Shown here piece after piece: positions 37,575 through 47,741 of a DNA stretch of 64,000 nt (its first letter is position 1; the number at the start of each line of letters is the position of its first letter). Source of the DNA: Acidobacteriota bacterium (lineage in GTDB: Bacteria > Acidobacteriota > Vicinamibacteria > Vicinamibacterales > UBA2999); contig JAUYQQ010000019.1 in NCBI GenBank assembly GCA_030697165.1, positions 124,001 to 188,000 on the forward strand, in the 5' to 3' direction. The position numbers and the translations under genes were made by a program. The notes under the pieces are model-generated. The model had not been told where the DNA came from. It ran no database searches and saw only the letters and a list, made by a program, of their open reading frames with translations.

Positions 37575-39794
37575 TTACGACATCCCTGCGCGCCGCCGCA
37601 GCAGCCACTCGGCACCAAGCAGGGTGACCAGCACGAGAAAGCTCCAGCCATTGTGCCAGAGGTCGCGTTGCTCGGGCGTACCGGCGGCCACCCGCGACTC
37701 GCGCAGCAACTCGGCCAACTCGCCGGCCCGCTCTGCCGGCAGGTAGTGGCCCGCGGTCTCGGCCGCCAGCCGCTGCAGCACGGCCTCGTTCAACCGGGGC
37801 TGCGCCATCTCGAGGTCGGTGCCGCCGACCAGCACCTGGCGTGAGGCGGCACCCAGGCGAATGCCTGCGCGATCGGCGGTGGCGTCGAGGCGATAGACCC
37901 CCGGCTGGTCGAACCGGGCCGCGACCCCGTAGCGGCCCTGCTGCGGGCTCGACAACGCCGGCGCGAGGATCCGCGACTCGCCGTTGGGCGCGGTCAGTGC
38001 CAGCGACACCTCGGCGTTGGCCACCGGACTGAAGGCCGCGTCGCGGACCGTCATCGAAATCAACTCGGTCACGCCCGGCACGGTCGGCGTCAGCGGGGCA
38101 ATGGCAACCGGTGCCGCCGCGCCGGCGGTGATCCAGCGCGCCAGTTGCCGCCAGATCGTTTCGTAGCTCAGGTCCGTCGCCGGCCGCATCATGCGCCAGC
38201 GCCACGAGGCCTCGCCGGCAAACACCAGCGATCGGCCCTGGCCGTACCGCTGCGCCGCAATCAGCGGCTGTGGGGCGCCGCCGCCACTGGGCGCCACGAC
38301 CAGCACCTGCGCGCCCGGCCGGGGGCCGCCCACCGCCGCCACCGACGCGAGCGCGGGCAGCTGGGCCCACCGCTGGCGGCTCTCATCCATCGACGGAGCC
38401 AGGCGGGTCGCCGGGTGCAGCGCGCCGTCGGGCGTCAGCGCCGGCGCGTTGGCCGCCATCGGCGCGAACGCGTTCGAGGCGAGCGCAACCGTCGCGCGGC
38501 GATCGGTGAGGTCGATCGGCAGCACTTCTTCGAGCGGCGTGCCCGACAGGCCCTGGCGTTCGAACGACCGCCCGCCGAGCACCAGCAGCCCGCCGCCGCG
38601 CTCGGCCACGAAGGCTGCGGTCAGCGACAGCTGGTCGCGCGTAAAGAAATCCGCCGCGATGTTGCCAAAGATGATCGCGTCATACACGAACAGCTCGGCC
38701 CGCGTGGACGGATAGCCGCTCGTGAGCGCCGCCACGCGATCCGGCGCGGCCTGCACATAGAACGTGTCGCGCCCATCGTCGTTCTGGCCCTTGCGCACGA
38801 CCGCATCGATGTCGAGGCCCGGATCCTGGGCCAGGGCCCGCTTGAGGAAGGTGTGTTCGTAGCCAGGCGCGCCTTCGACCATCAGGATCTTGCGGCGGCC
38901 CGATTGCGCCGGCACCAGCACGCTGCGCGCGTTGTTCTCGGCGGCAAGCTCGCCGCCAGCCACCGGGATCTCGACGGAGTACACCGTGGCGACGCCGGGC
39001 GCCGGCGACACCGTGAACACCTCGTGAACGGGCGCACCCTCGGCCTGAGGGGTGACACGGCGCACCTCGATGGGCCGGCCATTCGCGCTGACGCGCAGCT
39101 CGACCGGTTCGGTTCCAAATCCGGTGCTGATCGCCGAGACGCTGAGGTCCACCGAGGCGCCGGCGAGGAGTGGCTCGCCCGCGGTCAGGTTCAACACCTC
39201 GCGATCGCGGCCGCCGTCGGCGCGGCCCATGCCGACCGCCACCACCGGCGCCTCGCCCACTCGTGGCGCCGGGTGTTCCTGCGGCGACGTGTCACCGCCG
39301 TCCGATAGCACCACGACGCCGGCGACCCGGCCGCGGCGGTGCCGCTCGGCCAGGTCGGCCAGGGCCCCGCTCAGGTCGCTGCGCCGGGCCGTGGCGGTCA
39401 TGGTCGCGACGTCGCCGGGCGCGAGCGCTTCGCCGAAGGTCAGCAACTCGATCGAGTACTCACCCGAGAGCCGGGCTTGCAGGTCGCGAACGATTTCGCG
39501 GGCGCGGTCGAGCCGCGACGGGCCGTCGCCATCGGCCAGCCGCATGCTCCTCGACACGTCCACGAGCACGGGCAACAGGCTGTTGTTGGCCGCTGCGGGC
39601 GGGATCATCACCACCGGGCGCAGCAGGATGGCAATCAGCAGCACCATGGTGACGGCGCGCAACCCGGTGAGCAGCCCGCGCATGCCCCGCGACAGCGCCA
39701 CCGGCACCCGCGCATAGGCCAGCCACGCCAGCACCAGCGCGCTGCCGAACACGAGCACATAACCCCACCACGGGAGGACGACGGCGAACCTCAT
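37575..39794 (-). CDS. VWA-domain membrane protein with GATase1-like C-terminal part
   Basis: 739 residues. Two N-terminal membrane helices, then a von Willebrand A domain with MIDAS motif LVDVSRSMRL, an Ig-like middle, and a class I glutamine-amidotransferase-like region (KILMVEGAPGYEHTFLKRAL onward). This layout is common in BatA-type operons. A C-terminal helix (LWHNGWSFLVLVTLLGAEWL) closes it. Its start overlaps the DUF4175 stop by one base. Likely part of a membrane complex sampled by the MoxR chaperone. Confidence 0.82.
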   Translation of the reverse strand: MRFAVVLPWWGYVLVFGSALVLAWLAYARVPVALSRGMRGLLTGLRAVTMVLLIAILLRPVVMIPPAAANNSLLPVLVDVSRSMRLADGDGPSRLDRAREIVRDLQARLSGEYSIELLTFGEALAPGDVATMTATARRSDLSGALADLAERHRRGRVAGVVVLSDGGDTSPQEHPAPRVGEAPVVAVGMGRADGGRDREVLNLTAGEPLLAGASVDLSVSAISTGFGTEPVELRVSANGRPIEVRRVTPQAEGAPVHEVFTVSPAPGVATVYSVEIPVAGGELAAENNARSVLVPAQSGRRKILMVEGAPGYEHTFLKRALAQDPGLDIDAVVRKGQNDDGRDTFYVQAAPDRVAALTSGYPSTRAELFVYDAIIFGNIAADFFTRDQLSLTAAFVAERGGGLLVLGGRSFERQGLSGTPLEEVLPIDLTDRRATVALASNAFAPMAANAPALTPDGALHPATRLAPSMDESRQRWAQLPALASVAAVGGPRPGAQVLVVAPSGGGAPQPLIAAQRYGQGRSLVFAGEASWRWRMMRPATDLSYETIWRQLARWITAGAAAPVAIAPLTPTVPGVTELISMTVRDAAFSPVANAEVSLALTAPNGESRILAPALSSPQQGRYGVAARFDQPGVYRLDATADRAGIRLGAASRQVLVGGTDLEMAQPRLNEAVLQRLAAETAGHYLPAERAGELAELLRESRVAAGTPEQRDLWHNGWSFLVLVTLLGAEWLLRRRAGMS

Positions 39795-42700
39795 TACGGC
39801 TTGGGCTTTCGCGGCGCAGCCAGCGACTGGTAATAGCGCTCCACCAGCTGACGATAGGTCTCGGCCACGGCCTCGTGGCGGCCGGCATTCAATCGTTCAC
39901 GGTTCTCGCGCGCCCGCAATTGGTCCGACAGCTGCGACTCGGTGCGATCGAGGGCCGTCAACAGGTTCTTCTTCAGCGACTCCCAGTTCGAAAAATCCTG
40001 CTTGAACGCTTCGGTGCCTGGCGCCGACACGCCGCGCTCCCACTGTTCCGGCGTGGCACCGCGGGGCATCTGGGGATTCTCGCGCTGCACGCCCTCGGCC
40101 AGCTTCTGCGCCTCGCGCATCTGGTTGTCGGCATCGCGCTGCAAACGCGCCACCGATTCGGCCCGGTCCGCGGCCGCGCGGCCCTGCTGGCCGGTGGCAC
40201 CTGGCTGCTGACCGGCTGATCCCTGCTCCCGCGCGAGCGCGTCCATCGTCCGCTGCAACTCGCCGAGCCGATCGCGCAATTCCTGTGTGCGCGCCAGCTG
40301 TTCCGACAGCTTCGCCGACTCGCGGTCCTGCGCGCCGCTGGCGGAACCCAGCCGCTCGGCCACCTTGTCGAGCGCGCGCGCCAGTTCTTCGGGCTGCCCG
40401 GCGCCGTCGCCGCCCGGCGACGTCTGCCGCAGCGACTGCGCCGACTGGCGCATGCGCTCGGCAATCTTCTGCTGATCGATCTCACGCGACGCGTCGGTGA
40501 TCGCCTGGCGATCCTCGGCATCCGCCGCACCGGTCCTGGCCATCTGCTTCACCGACTCACCCAGCCGCTCCGCGCGCTCGGCCAGGCGCTCCTGTTCCGC
40601 GGCCAGCCGCCGCCGCGCATCGTCGCCGGCGCCGGTGCGCCCGGCCTCGTTGCCCAGCCGGCGCTCGGCCTCGGCCAGTTGCCGCGCTTCCATCTGCAGG
40701 TCGCCAATCGCCCGGCGGCGTTCGTCGGGCCGCGCGCCCTGCATCTGCTGTTCGAGGTTGCGTAGCTGCTGCGATGCGCGCTCGCCGCGGGCACTGGCCT
40801 GTTGCGGATCCTGCTGGCGCAGGTCCCCTTCGGCCTTGCGCATCTCGTCGGTGATCTCGCGCAGCGACTGGCCCTGGCCGCTTGACGGCGACGACGATGG
40901 CGAGCTGCCGGGGCTTTGGGCTTGCGATGCCTTCTGCATCTGCTGTGACAGCTCTTCGGCTTGCTTCCGCAACTCGTTCTGATCGCGAGTCAGGCGTTCG
41001 AGCTGCCGCTTGATCTCTTCGGCGGTCAGTCCCGACTGGTTCTTGGCCAGCTCGCGCTGCTGGCGGGCCAATGCCTCCTGTCGCCGAGCCAGTTCGCGAA
41101 TGCCCGCGAGCGGGTCGTCTTCGGTGCCCGTTTCTTCGGCGCGCGATTCGCTCGTGGACGGCGTCTCGTAGTTGGTCTGCTGGCGCTTGCGCAGTTCCTG
41201 CTCGAACAGGGTCGACAAGTCGAGCGATTGGCGATTACCGTTGCCGCCGCCCCCCTGGGCCTGTTGCATGGCGACCTGGCGCCGGCGTATCTCGGCCTGC
41301 GCCTTCAGCAGGTGGCCGAGCGCCGTTTCTTCAAACGGCAGGGCCTTCGCGGTGCTGAAGCGTTGCAGCTCGCCGACGGCCTGCCCCATGGCCGTTACGG
41401 CCTGGGCCAGCGGATCGTCGGCGCCGGCCCGCGACAACCCCGGCGGCACGCCGCGGCCGCGGCGCCGCTGCGCCAACCGGGCGGCGGCCATCTCGCCGGC
41501 CAGTTCTTCAGCCTTGTCCCTGACGGCGGTTTGCGCCGCGGCCACGGCCGTGATGTCGCCCTCGGACCGGGCATCGCGCGCGCGCCGGGCCCTGGCGTCG
41601 AGCTTCCACGTCGCCGCCAGAATGTCCTTCTGTTGGGCAATCAGGTCCTCAAGGCCGGTCTGCTCGCCCGGCATCCCGCCCATGGCCTGGCTTTCAGCGG
41701 CCGTGAACTCTTCCTCGTAGGGCGTGACCTCGAGGAAGAAGATGTCGCTGCGCGACTCGGTCGAGCGCCGGCCGCGGCCGACGTCGCGGGCCCGCGCGTG
41801 ATAGGTCACGAAGTCGCCGGGCACCACGCCCAGGTCTTCGAGATAGACGGTGTGGGAGCCGGCCGCCGCCGCACCGCTGATCGGCCGGCCGAGCGGCACC
41901 ACCGTCTGCTTGCCGGTCGAGGCCTTGATCACCAGTTCCAGGGCCTGGACACCGTAGTCATCCTCGGCGCTCGCCTCGATCGCGACCTCTTCGAGCGGCG
42001 ACACCTGCTTGTCGCCGGCCGGCCGCAGAATGCGCACCTCGGGCGGCCGGTCGTTCAGCATGCGGATGAAGTACTCGGTGCCTTCGCTCGCGAGGCCATC
42101 CACGTCGTTCAGCGCAATGCGATACGAGCCGTCCTTCGACACGGTGAGCGCCGCCGACAGCGTCGTCGCACGGCCGCCGAGCGCGACGGCGGTACCGTCA
42201 GACAGCTTGAGTTGTCCCTGCCGCACCGGCTTGTCGGTGGTGATCGTGAGGTGCGCCGTGGTGCCGGCCGGCGCGTAGATGTCGCCGGTGTCTTCTTCGG
42301 TCTGCGTCGGCAGGCCCACGCCCTGCGGATACTCGTAGCGCACATCGACGCGCGCCACGCGGACCGGACGGATCACATCAACGTCGAACTGCGCGGATTG
42401 GGCAGCGCCAAGCGACACCAGGTACGCGAACGACATCTCGATGTTGCTCAGGGTGAACGTGAACTCACCGGGGGCCTCGCCCGGCGTCATGCGCGCCGAC
42501 CGCGCCGCCGCGCCGGTGCCGACCGTCAGGTCCGGCACCAGTCCGCCGTCGATGCCGGGGATGCGCGCGATCACCGTCAACGGCTGGCCCGCAGGGAGCT
42601 TCACCGACCCCGGCGCCACTTCGATGACGTACCGTTTCGGGAACAGGTACGCGCCCACGACATCGGCGGCGCGACCGGCCGACGGCGCAAACAACACGAC

Positions 42701-43177
42701 CGCGCCGGCGAGCACGAGGCTGCCCACCGCGGCACCGGCCATGGCGCGTCTCACGGTGCCGGTTGCAATGATGGTCTCGAACGGTTGCGACCGTGCCGTG
42801 CGCAGCGCCTCGGCCACCAACAACTCGGTCAGGGCCGACCTTGCCGCGCCGGCCTTCTCGACGGCCGTAACGAGAACATCGTCCAACCCGCCGGCCTGTT
42901 CCTCGATGAACCGGGCGACCTGGCGATCTGAGGGCGGCTTGCGAAGGGGGGCCAGCGCGAACACCAGCGCGGTGACGGCGACGGCGCTGACGGCGAGGAC
43001 CGCGAGCACGAGCGGGACGCCTTCGCGGGCAACGAGCCAGATGGCCAGCAGCCCGACTAGCAACATCGCGGCGGCCGTGACCGCGCCAAGCGTCCACGCG
43101 CGCAGGAAGGCGCGGCGCATCCATCGCGCCCTGACGTCGGCGAGAAGGGTCCGAAGTTCGCCGAACCGATCGCTCAT
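39794..43177 (-). CDS. DUF4175 family giant coiled-coil membrane protein
   Basis: 1127 residues. Two N-terminal membrane helices, an ordered beta-rich region (residues about 180-520, with several Ig-like strands), then a long Gln/Arg/Glu-rich coiled-coil region (about 640-1080), for example QLERLTRDQNELRKQAEEL. This matches the DUF4175 family seen next to MoxR/BatA genes. It probably spans or organises the envelope; the function is unknown. The Gln-rich region gives long artificial frames on the opposite strand. Confidence 0.85.
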   Translation of the reverse strand: MSDRFGELRTLLADVRARWMRRAFLRAWTLGAVTAAAMLLVGLLAIWLVAREGVPLVLAVLAVSAVAVTALVFALAPLRKPPSDRQVARFIEEQAGGLDDVLVTAVEKAGAARSALTELLVAEALRTARSQPFETIIATGTVRRAMAGAAVGSLVLAGAVVLFAPSAGRAADVVGAYLFPKRYVIEVAPGSVKLPAGQPLTVIARIPGIDGGLVPDLTVGTGAAARSARMTPGEAPGEFTFTLSNIEMSFAYLVSLGAAQSAQFDVDVIRPVRVARVDVRYEYPQGVGLPTQTEEDTGDIYAPAGTTAHLTITTDKPVRQGQLKLSDGTAVALGGRATTLSAALTVSKDGSYRIALNDVDGLASEGTEYFIRMLNDRPPEVRILRPAGDKQVSPLEEVAIEASAEDDYGVQALELVIKASTGKQTVVPLGRPISGAAAAGSHTVYLEDLGVVPGDFVTYHARARDVGRGRRSTESRSDIFFLEVTPYEEEFTAAESQAMGGMPGEQTGLEDLIAQQKDILAATWKLDARARRARDARSEGDITAVAAAQTAVRDKAEELAGEMAAARLAQRRRGRGVPPGLSRAGADDPLAQAVTAMGQAVGELQRFSTAKALPFEETALGHLLKAQAEIRRRQVAMQQAQGGGGNGNRQSLDLSTLFEQELRKRQQTNYETPSTSESRAEETGTEDDPLAGIRELARRQEALARQQRELAKNQSGLTAEEIKRQLERLTRDQNELRKQAEELSQQMQKASQAQSPGSSPSSSPSSGQGQSLREITDEMRKAEGDLRQQDPQQASARGERASQQLRNLEQQMQGARPDERRRAIGDLQMEARQLAEAERRLGNEAGRTGAGDDARRRLAAEQERLAERAERLGESVKQMARTGAADAEDRQAITDASREIDQQKIAERMRQSAQSLRQTSPGGDGAGQPEELARALDKVAERLGSASGAQDRESAKLSEQLARTQELRDRLGELQRTMDALAREQGSAGQQPGATGQQGRAAADRAESVARLQRDADNQMREAQKLAEGVQRENPQMPRGATPEQWERGVSAPGTEAFKQDFSNWESLKKNLLTALDRTESQLSDQLRARENRERLNAGRHEAVAETYRQLVERYYQSLAAPRKPKP

Positions 43178-43207
43178 GGGTTCGCGGTCTCTCTGCCCAA
43201 TCCTAGC

Positions 43208-45004
43208 TCACGCTGCCCGTCGCCCAACCAGCGCTTCACCGGCCAGCGCGGCCAGCATCACCAGCAATCCAACCTGCCACCACCGCTGCTGATCTTCCAC
43301 CTCGTGCGCTACGGTCATCGCCTCGGTCCGCTCGACGCGAGCCGTCCTCGTGATGCCGTTGATGAACTCATCCACGCTGGTCGCCGCCGGGTTCGATTCA
43401 CCGGCGCCAGTGACCACATCAGTGACCGGCTGCCGTCCCGCGGTCAGGTAACGCGCAGTTTCGATGGCAAACGGCACGAACGACGGATGCAGCGGGAAAC
43501 GATTCCATTGGTTGTCGAGATCCGATGTGAACACCAACAGCCGCCCCTGCCCGACCACCTGTTCCGTGAGCGCAGCGTCGCCTCCAGACAGCCGCGCGAG
43601 CACGGTCCGGCCCTCCTGGTTCTTTAGACGCCGGTGCTGGTCAATCTGGACGTCGCCAAGCGCCCCCGACGGAATGACGAATGGCCGAAAGATGGGATGA
43701 CGGCTGTCGCTGGCCACCAAGGTGGCGCCGGGCTGGCGGACCGGCGCCGGCGACAGGCCAAGGTCGACGCCAACGACGTCGCCCAGCGTCCCCGGGTCAA
43801 CGTCGGGCCCCAGGGTCAGCAGCACCGGTCCGCCACCGGCCAGGTAGGCCTTCACCAACTCCCGGCCGGTTCGGTCGAGCGTGCGCGTACCGAGGATGAC
43901 CAGCGCCGCGTGCCGGGTCATCTCGGCAGCCGTCCATTTCGAGAGGACACGGCCGTCGGCCACGGTCACGGCAAACTCACGTCCCTCGTCCGCCACCGAC
44001 AAGGCGCGCTCGATATAGATGCCGCCAGTCGCGCCGGTCGGGTCGGCGACCAGCGCGGCAATGGCCACGGCAGGCGGCGGACTGAGCGCCACGAGTCGAA
44101 CGTTGTCGGCCTGGTAGCCGGCGGCGTCGTCGATCACGACCTGCGCCTCGGCGGCCTCACCGAAGCCGCCACGCAGTTCGACATCGGCCGCGGCCTGCGG
44201 CGCCATGGTCGCAACCGCGCCGGCGACGGGTTGCCCATCGACCATCAGCGTGACGGACGTCTTCGCCTCGTCCGGACCGTAATTCTGGACGGTGGCGACC
44301 ACCACGCGGTCGCGACGCGCAGCGGACGTCACGGCGAGGTTGCCGGCAGGTCGCGCCACCGGAACGACCTCCACCTCGATGCCGTCCGGAATGCCACCGT
44401 CGTCGTTCGCTTCCCATCCCGCCTGCTGCAGGTCGGTCACGATCACCACGCGGCCGTCGCGCGCGCCAATCACCTCGCTGGCGGCCGCGAGGGCGGTGCG
44501 GTACCGGGTGCCGCCAGCGCCCACGGTCGCGCCGCTGATGGCCGCCCGTGCGGCGTCGCGGTCGGTCGTGGGCGGCGCGGCCACCGTCGCGGCGTCGGCA
44601 AATGCAATCACCGCGACGGCGTGCGAGGCCGGCGCCGAGGCCACCGCCTGCACCGCCGCCTGCTGCGCCCGCGCGAACTGGCCCGGCGCCGACAGGCTCA
44701 TCGACGTATCGAGCGCGATCACCGTCACCGGCGCCGATAGCGGCGCGGTCGCGCCGGCGAGATACGGCCGCGCGAACGACACCGCCAGCAGCACGAGCGC
44801 CGCGACCCGCAGGGCCAGCAGGATCAACTCGCGCAGTTGCCGGCGCCGATGCTGCTGCACCGGTGCGCGCGTCAGCAGCTTGACCGACGGAAAGTCGATC
44901 ACCACCTCGGTCTTGCGATGGAACAGGTGCAGCAGGATCGGCACCGCCGCCGCCAGCGCGCCAACCAGGAACAACGGGGAGAGAAAAGACACCCCAAACA
45001 TCAC
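43208..45004 (-). CDS. BatA-like protein with VWA and membrane segments
   Basis: 598 residues. Standard BatA opening (FLSPLFLVGALAAAVPILLHLFHR) and a second helix, then a VWA core with MIDAS-like VIALDTSMSLS, and a GATase-like latter half (LVILGTRTLDRTGRELVKAYL). The start overlaps the DUF58 stop (ATGA). Works with MoxR and the DUF58 protein; the target process is not known. Confidence 0.85.
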   Translation of the reverse strand: MMFGVSFLSPLFLVGALAAAVPILLHLFHRKTEVVIDFPSVKLLTRAPVQQHRRRQLRELILLALRVAALVLLAVSFARPYLAGATAPLSAPVTVIALDTSMSLSAPGQFARAQQAAVQAVASAPASHAVAVIAFADAATVAAPPTTDRDAARAAISGATVGAGGTRYRTALAAASEVIGARDGRVVIVTDLQQAGWEANDDGGIPDGIEVEVVPVARPAGNLAVTSAARRDRVVVATVQNYGPDEAKTSVTLMVDGQPVAGAVATMAPQAAADVELRGGFGEAAEAQVVIDDAAGYQADNVRLVALSPPPAVAIAALVADPTGATGGIYIERALSVADEGREFAVTVADGRVLSKWTAAEMTRHAALVILGTRTLDRTGRELVKAYLAGGGPVLLTLGPDVDPGTLGDVVGVDLGLSPAPVRQPGATLVASDSRHPIFRPFVIPSGALGDVQIDQHRRLKNQEGRTVLARLSGGDAALTEQVVGQGRLLVFTSDLDNQWNRFPLHPSFVPFAIETARYLTAGRQPVTDVVTGAGESNPAATSVDEFINGITRTARVERTEAMTVAHEVEDQQRWWQVGLLVMLAALAGEALVGRRAA

Positions 45005-45894
45005 GGCATCCGGCGGCGCGTCATCAGGTACGCCATCAACCCCAGTTCGAGTGGCTGTGACGTGTCGAGCAGGCAGTAATCGATGCCGGCGAGCGACAAC
45101 TCGCGCTGGTAGTGCGCGATCATCGCCTGCATCCGCTCGAGGTAGTCCTTCCGGACGTTGGCCGGCACGGCCATGACCTCGGCCGCGGTTTCCATGTCGC
45201 GGAAGCGGGCGGCGCCCTCGAACGGGAACTTCAGTTCGTCGGGATCGAGCACCTGGAACACGACCACGTCGGTGCCACGGTAGCGGAAGTGCTTGAGGCC
45301 CTCGAGCACCTGCGCCGGATCATCGAGCAGGTCCGAGACCAGCACGACCAGTCCGCGACGGCGCACCGCCGCGGCGAAGTCGTGCAGCGGCTTGGCGACG
45401 TCGGTGCGGGCGCCCAGCTTCAGGCGCTCCAGCGCCAGCAACACCGCCCGCAGGTGGCCGGTGCGCGCGCTGGCCGGCACCAGCGAGGCAATGCGATCGT
45501 CAAACGCGATCAACCCGAAGGCATCACGCTGGCGGTTCATCAGGTAGGCGAGCGCGCCGGTGAGGTACGACCCGTACTGCAGTTTTGTGATGCCGCGCGA
45601 GCCATAGCCCATCGAGGCGCTGACATCGAGCAGCAGGTGGCAGGCGAGGTTGGTTTCCTCTTCGTACTTCTTGACGAAGTGCCGGTCCGAGCGCGCGTAG
45701 ACCTTCCAGTCGAGCGTGGCCAGGTCGTCGCCGGGCAGGTACTGACGATACTCGGCGAACTCGACGCTGAATCCCTTGTACGGGCTGCGATGCAGCCCGG
45801 TCAGGAAACCCTCGACGATGGTCCGCGCCTTCAGGTCGATCGTGCCGAGCCGCGCGACGACCGCCGGGTCGAGAAACCTTGCTTCACCAGCCAC
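45001..45894 (-). CDS. DUF58 family protein
   Basis: 297 residues. Signature YKGFSVEFAEYRQYLPGDDL followed by ATLDWKVYAR defines DUF58. A VWA-like core with LLLDVSASMG (MIDAS) follows. DUF58 proteins pair with MoxR AAA ATPases, which load or remodel VWA substrates. Co-directional; MoxR lies 35 bp upstream, with a repeat-E element between. Confidence 0.93.
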   Translation of the reverse strand: MAGEARFLDPAVVARLGTIDLKARTIVEGFLTGLHRSPYKGFSVEFAEYRQYLPGDDLATLDWKVYARSDRHFVKKYEEETNLACHLLLDVSASMGYGSRGITKLQYGSYLTGALAYLMNRQRDAFGLIAFDDRIASLVPASARTGHLRAVLLALERLKLGARTDVAKPLHDFAAAVRRRGLVVLVSDLLDDPAQVLEGLKHFRYRGTDVVVFQVLDPDELKFPFEGAARFRDMETAAEVMAVPANVRKDYLERMQAMIAHYQRELSLAGIDYCLLDTSQPLELGLMAYLMTRRRMP

Positions 45895-45902
45895 GTTCGT
45901 CA

Positions 45903-45929
45903 GTGCCTAATCGGTGTCAATCGGTGGCC
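45903..45929. repeat. Repeat family E, copy 2
   Basis: GTGCCTAATCGGTGTCAATC followed by GGTGGC, lying between the DUF58 start and MoxR stop. Matches the element at 21780-21836 on the other strand. Confidence 0.6.
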
Positions 45930-46940
<1,011 letters not shown>

Positions 46941-46946
46941 GAGACC

Positions 46947-47741
46947 TCAGTGTGTCAGCGAATAAATCACTTCATTGATGAGCATCTGGTAGGCCAGCGC
47001 GGTATGCCGGATGTACCCCGGGTACTCCTGCGCGTTCGACCATTCCACACCGTCGCCCATGTCGGTGTTCCAGTTGATCAGCACCATGGGCCGGCCGGCG
47101 TCATCGAGAATGCCGCGCAGCCGCGCCACGAAACCACCCTTTTCCCAGGTCCGGCCGCTCAGGAACGAGCCGAGGCCGGGAATCTGCGGGTACTTATCGA
47201 GGCGATAGAAGCAGCTGTAGATCGGGTGCGGCGGCGCAATCTCGACGACCTGTCGATCCGGAAACACGCGCTGCAACTGGCGCATGGTGAGGTCCCACTC
47301 GTAGGGGCCATGAAAATCATCGAGCGTGAGCGTGCCTCCGCGCAGCAGGAACTCGCGCAGGATCACCACTTCCTTCTCCGTCAGCACCAGGTTGCTGGGC
47401 TCGACGATGTAAATCCAGGGGTATTCGAAGAGCTTCTCGTCTTCGAGCGTCAGCACCTGCGGCTCGCCCACTTCGATGGCGGTCACTGACTTGATGCGGC
47501 GCGACAGGTTCTGTTCGGCCGCCGGCGCGTCAATCGCCCACGGGTCGTCCCAGTACGCCAGCTGCGAATTCCTGGCGGCGCCCTCGCCCTGGTACGACCC
47601 GTATTTGATGCGCACGAAGGTCCAGGTCAGCCCCTGGAACTTGTCGCCGCCAATGACCGGGATCTGGGCGCTCACCTCGGTGGCGAGCCACACCGCCGCC
47701 ACCAGCAGGGCGATGGCAGCAACCCATCGCGGCTGGCGCAT
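46947..47741 (-). CDS. DUF4159 domain protein, exported
   Basis: 264 residues with a signal peptide (WVAAIALLVAAVWLATEVSA). The body holds YIVEPSNLVLTEKEVVILRE, GGTLTLDDFHGPYEWDL and NWNTDMGDGVEWSNA, matching DUF4159, a GATase1-like fold of unknown function. Start overlaps the TPR-peptidase stop by one base. Part of the same operon. Confidence 0.88.
   Translation of the reverse strand: MRQPRWVAAIALLVAAVWLATEVSAQIPVIGGDKFQGLTWTFVRIKYGSYQGEGAARNSQLAYWDDPWAIDAPAAEQNLSRRIKSVTAIEVGEPQVLTLEDEKLFEYPWIYIVEPSNLVLTEKEVVILREFLLRGGTLTLDDFHGPYEWDLTMRQLQRVFPDRQVVEIAPPHPIYSCFYRLDKYPQIPGLGSFLSGRTWEKGGFVARLRGILDDAGRPMVLINWNTDMGDGVEWSNAQEYPGYIRHTALAYQMLINEVIYSLTH

Noticed and set aside
40961-42931. 656-codon plus-strand frame
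   Set aside because: Antisense to the coiled-coil part of the DUF4175 gene; no start signal and no domain.
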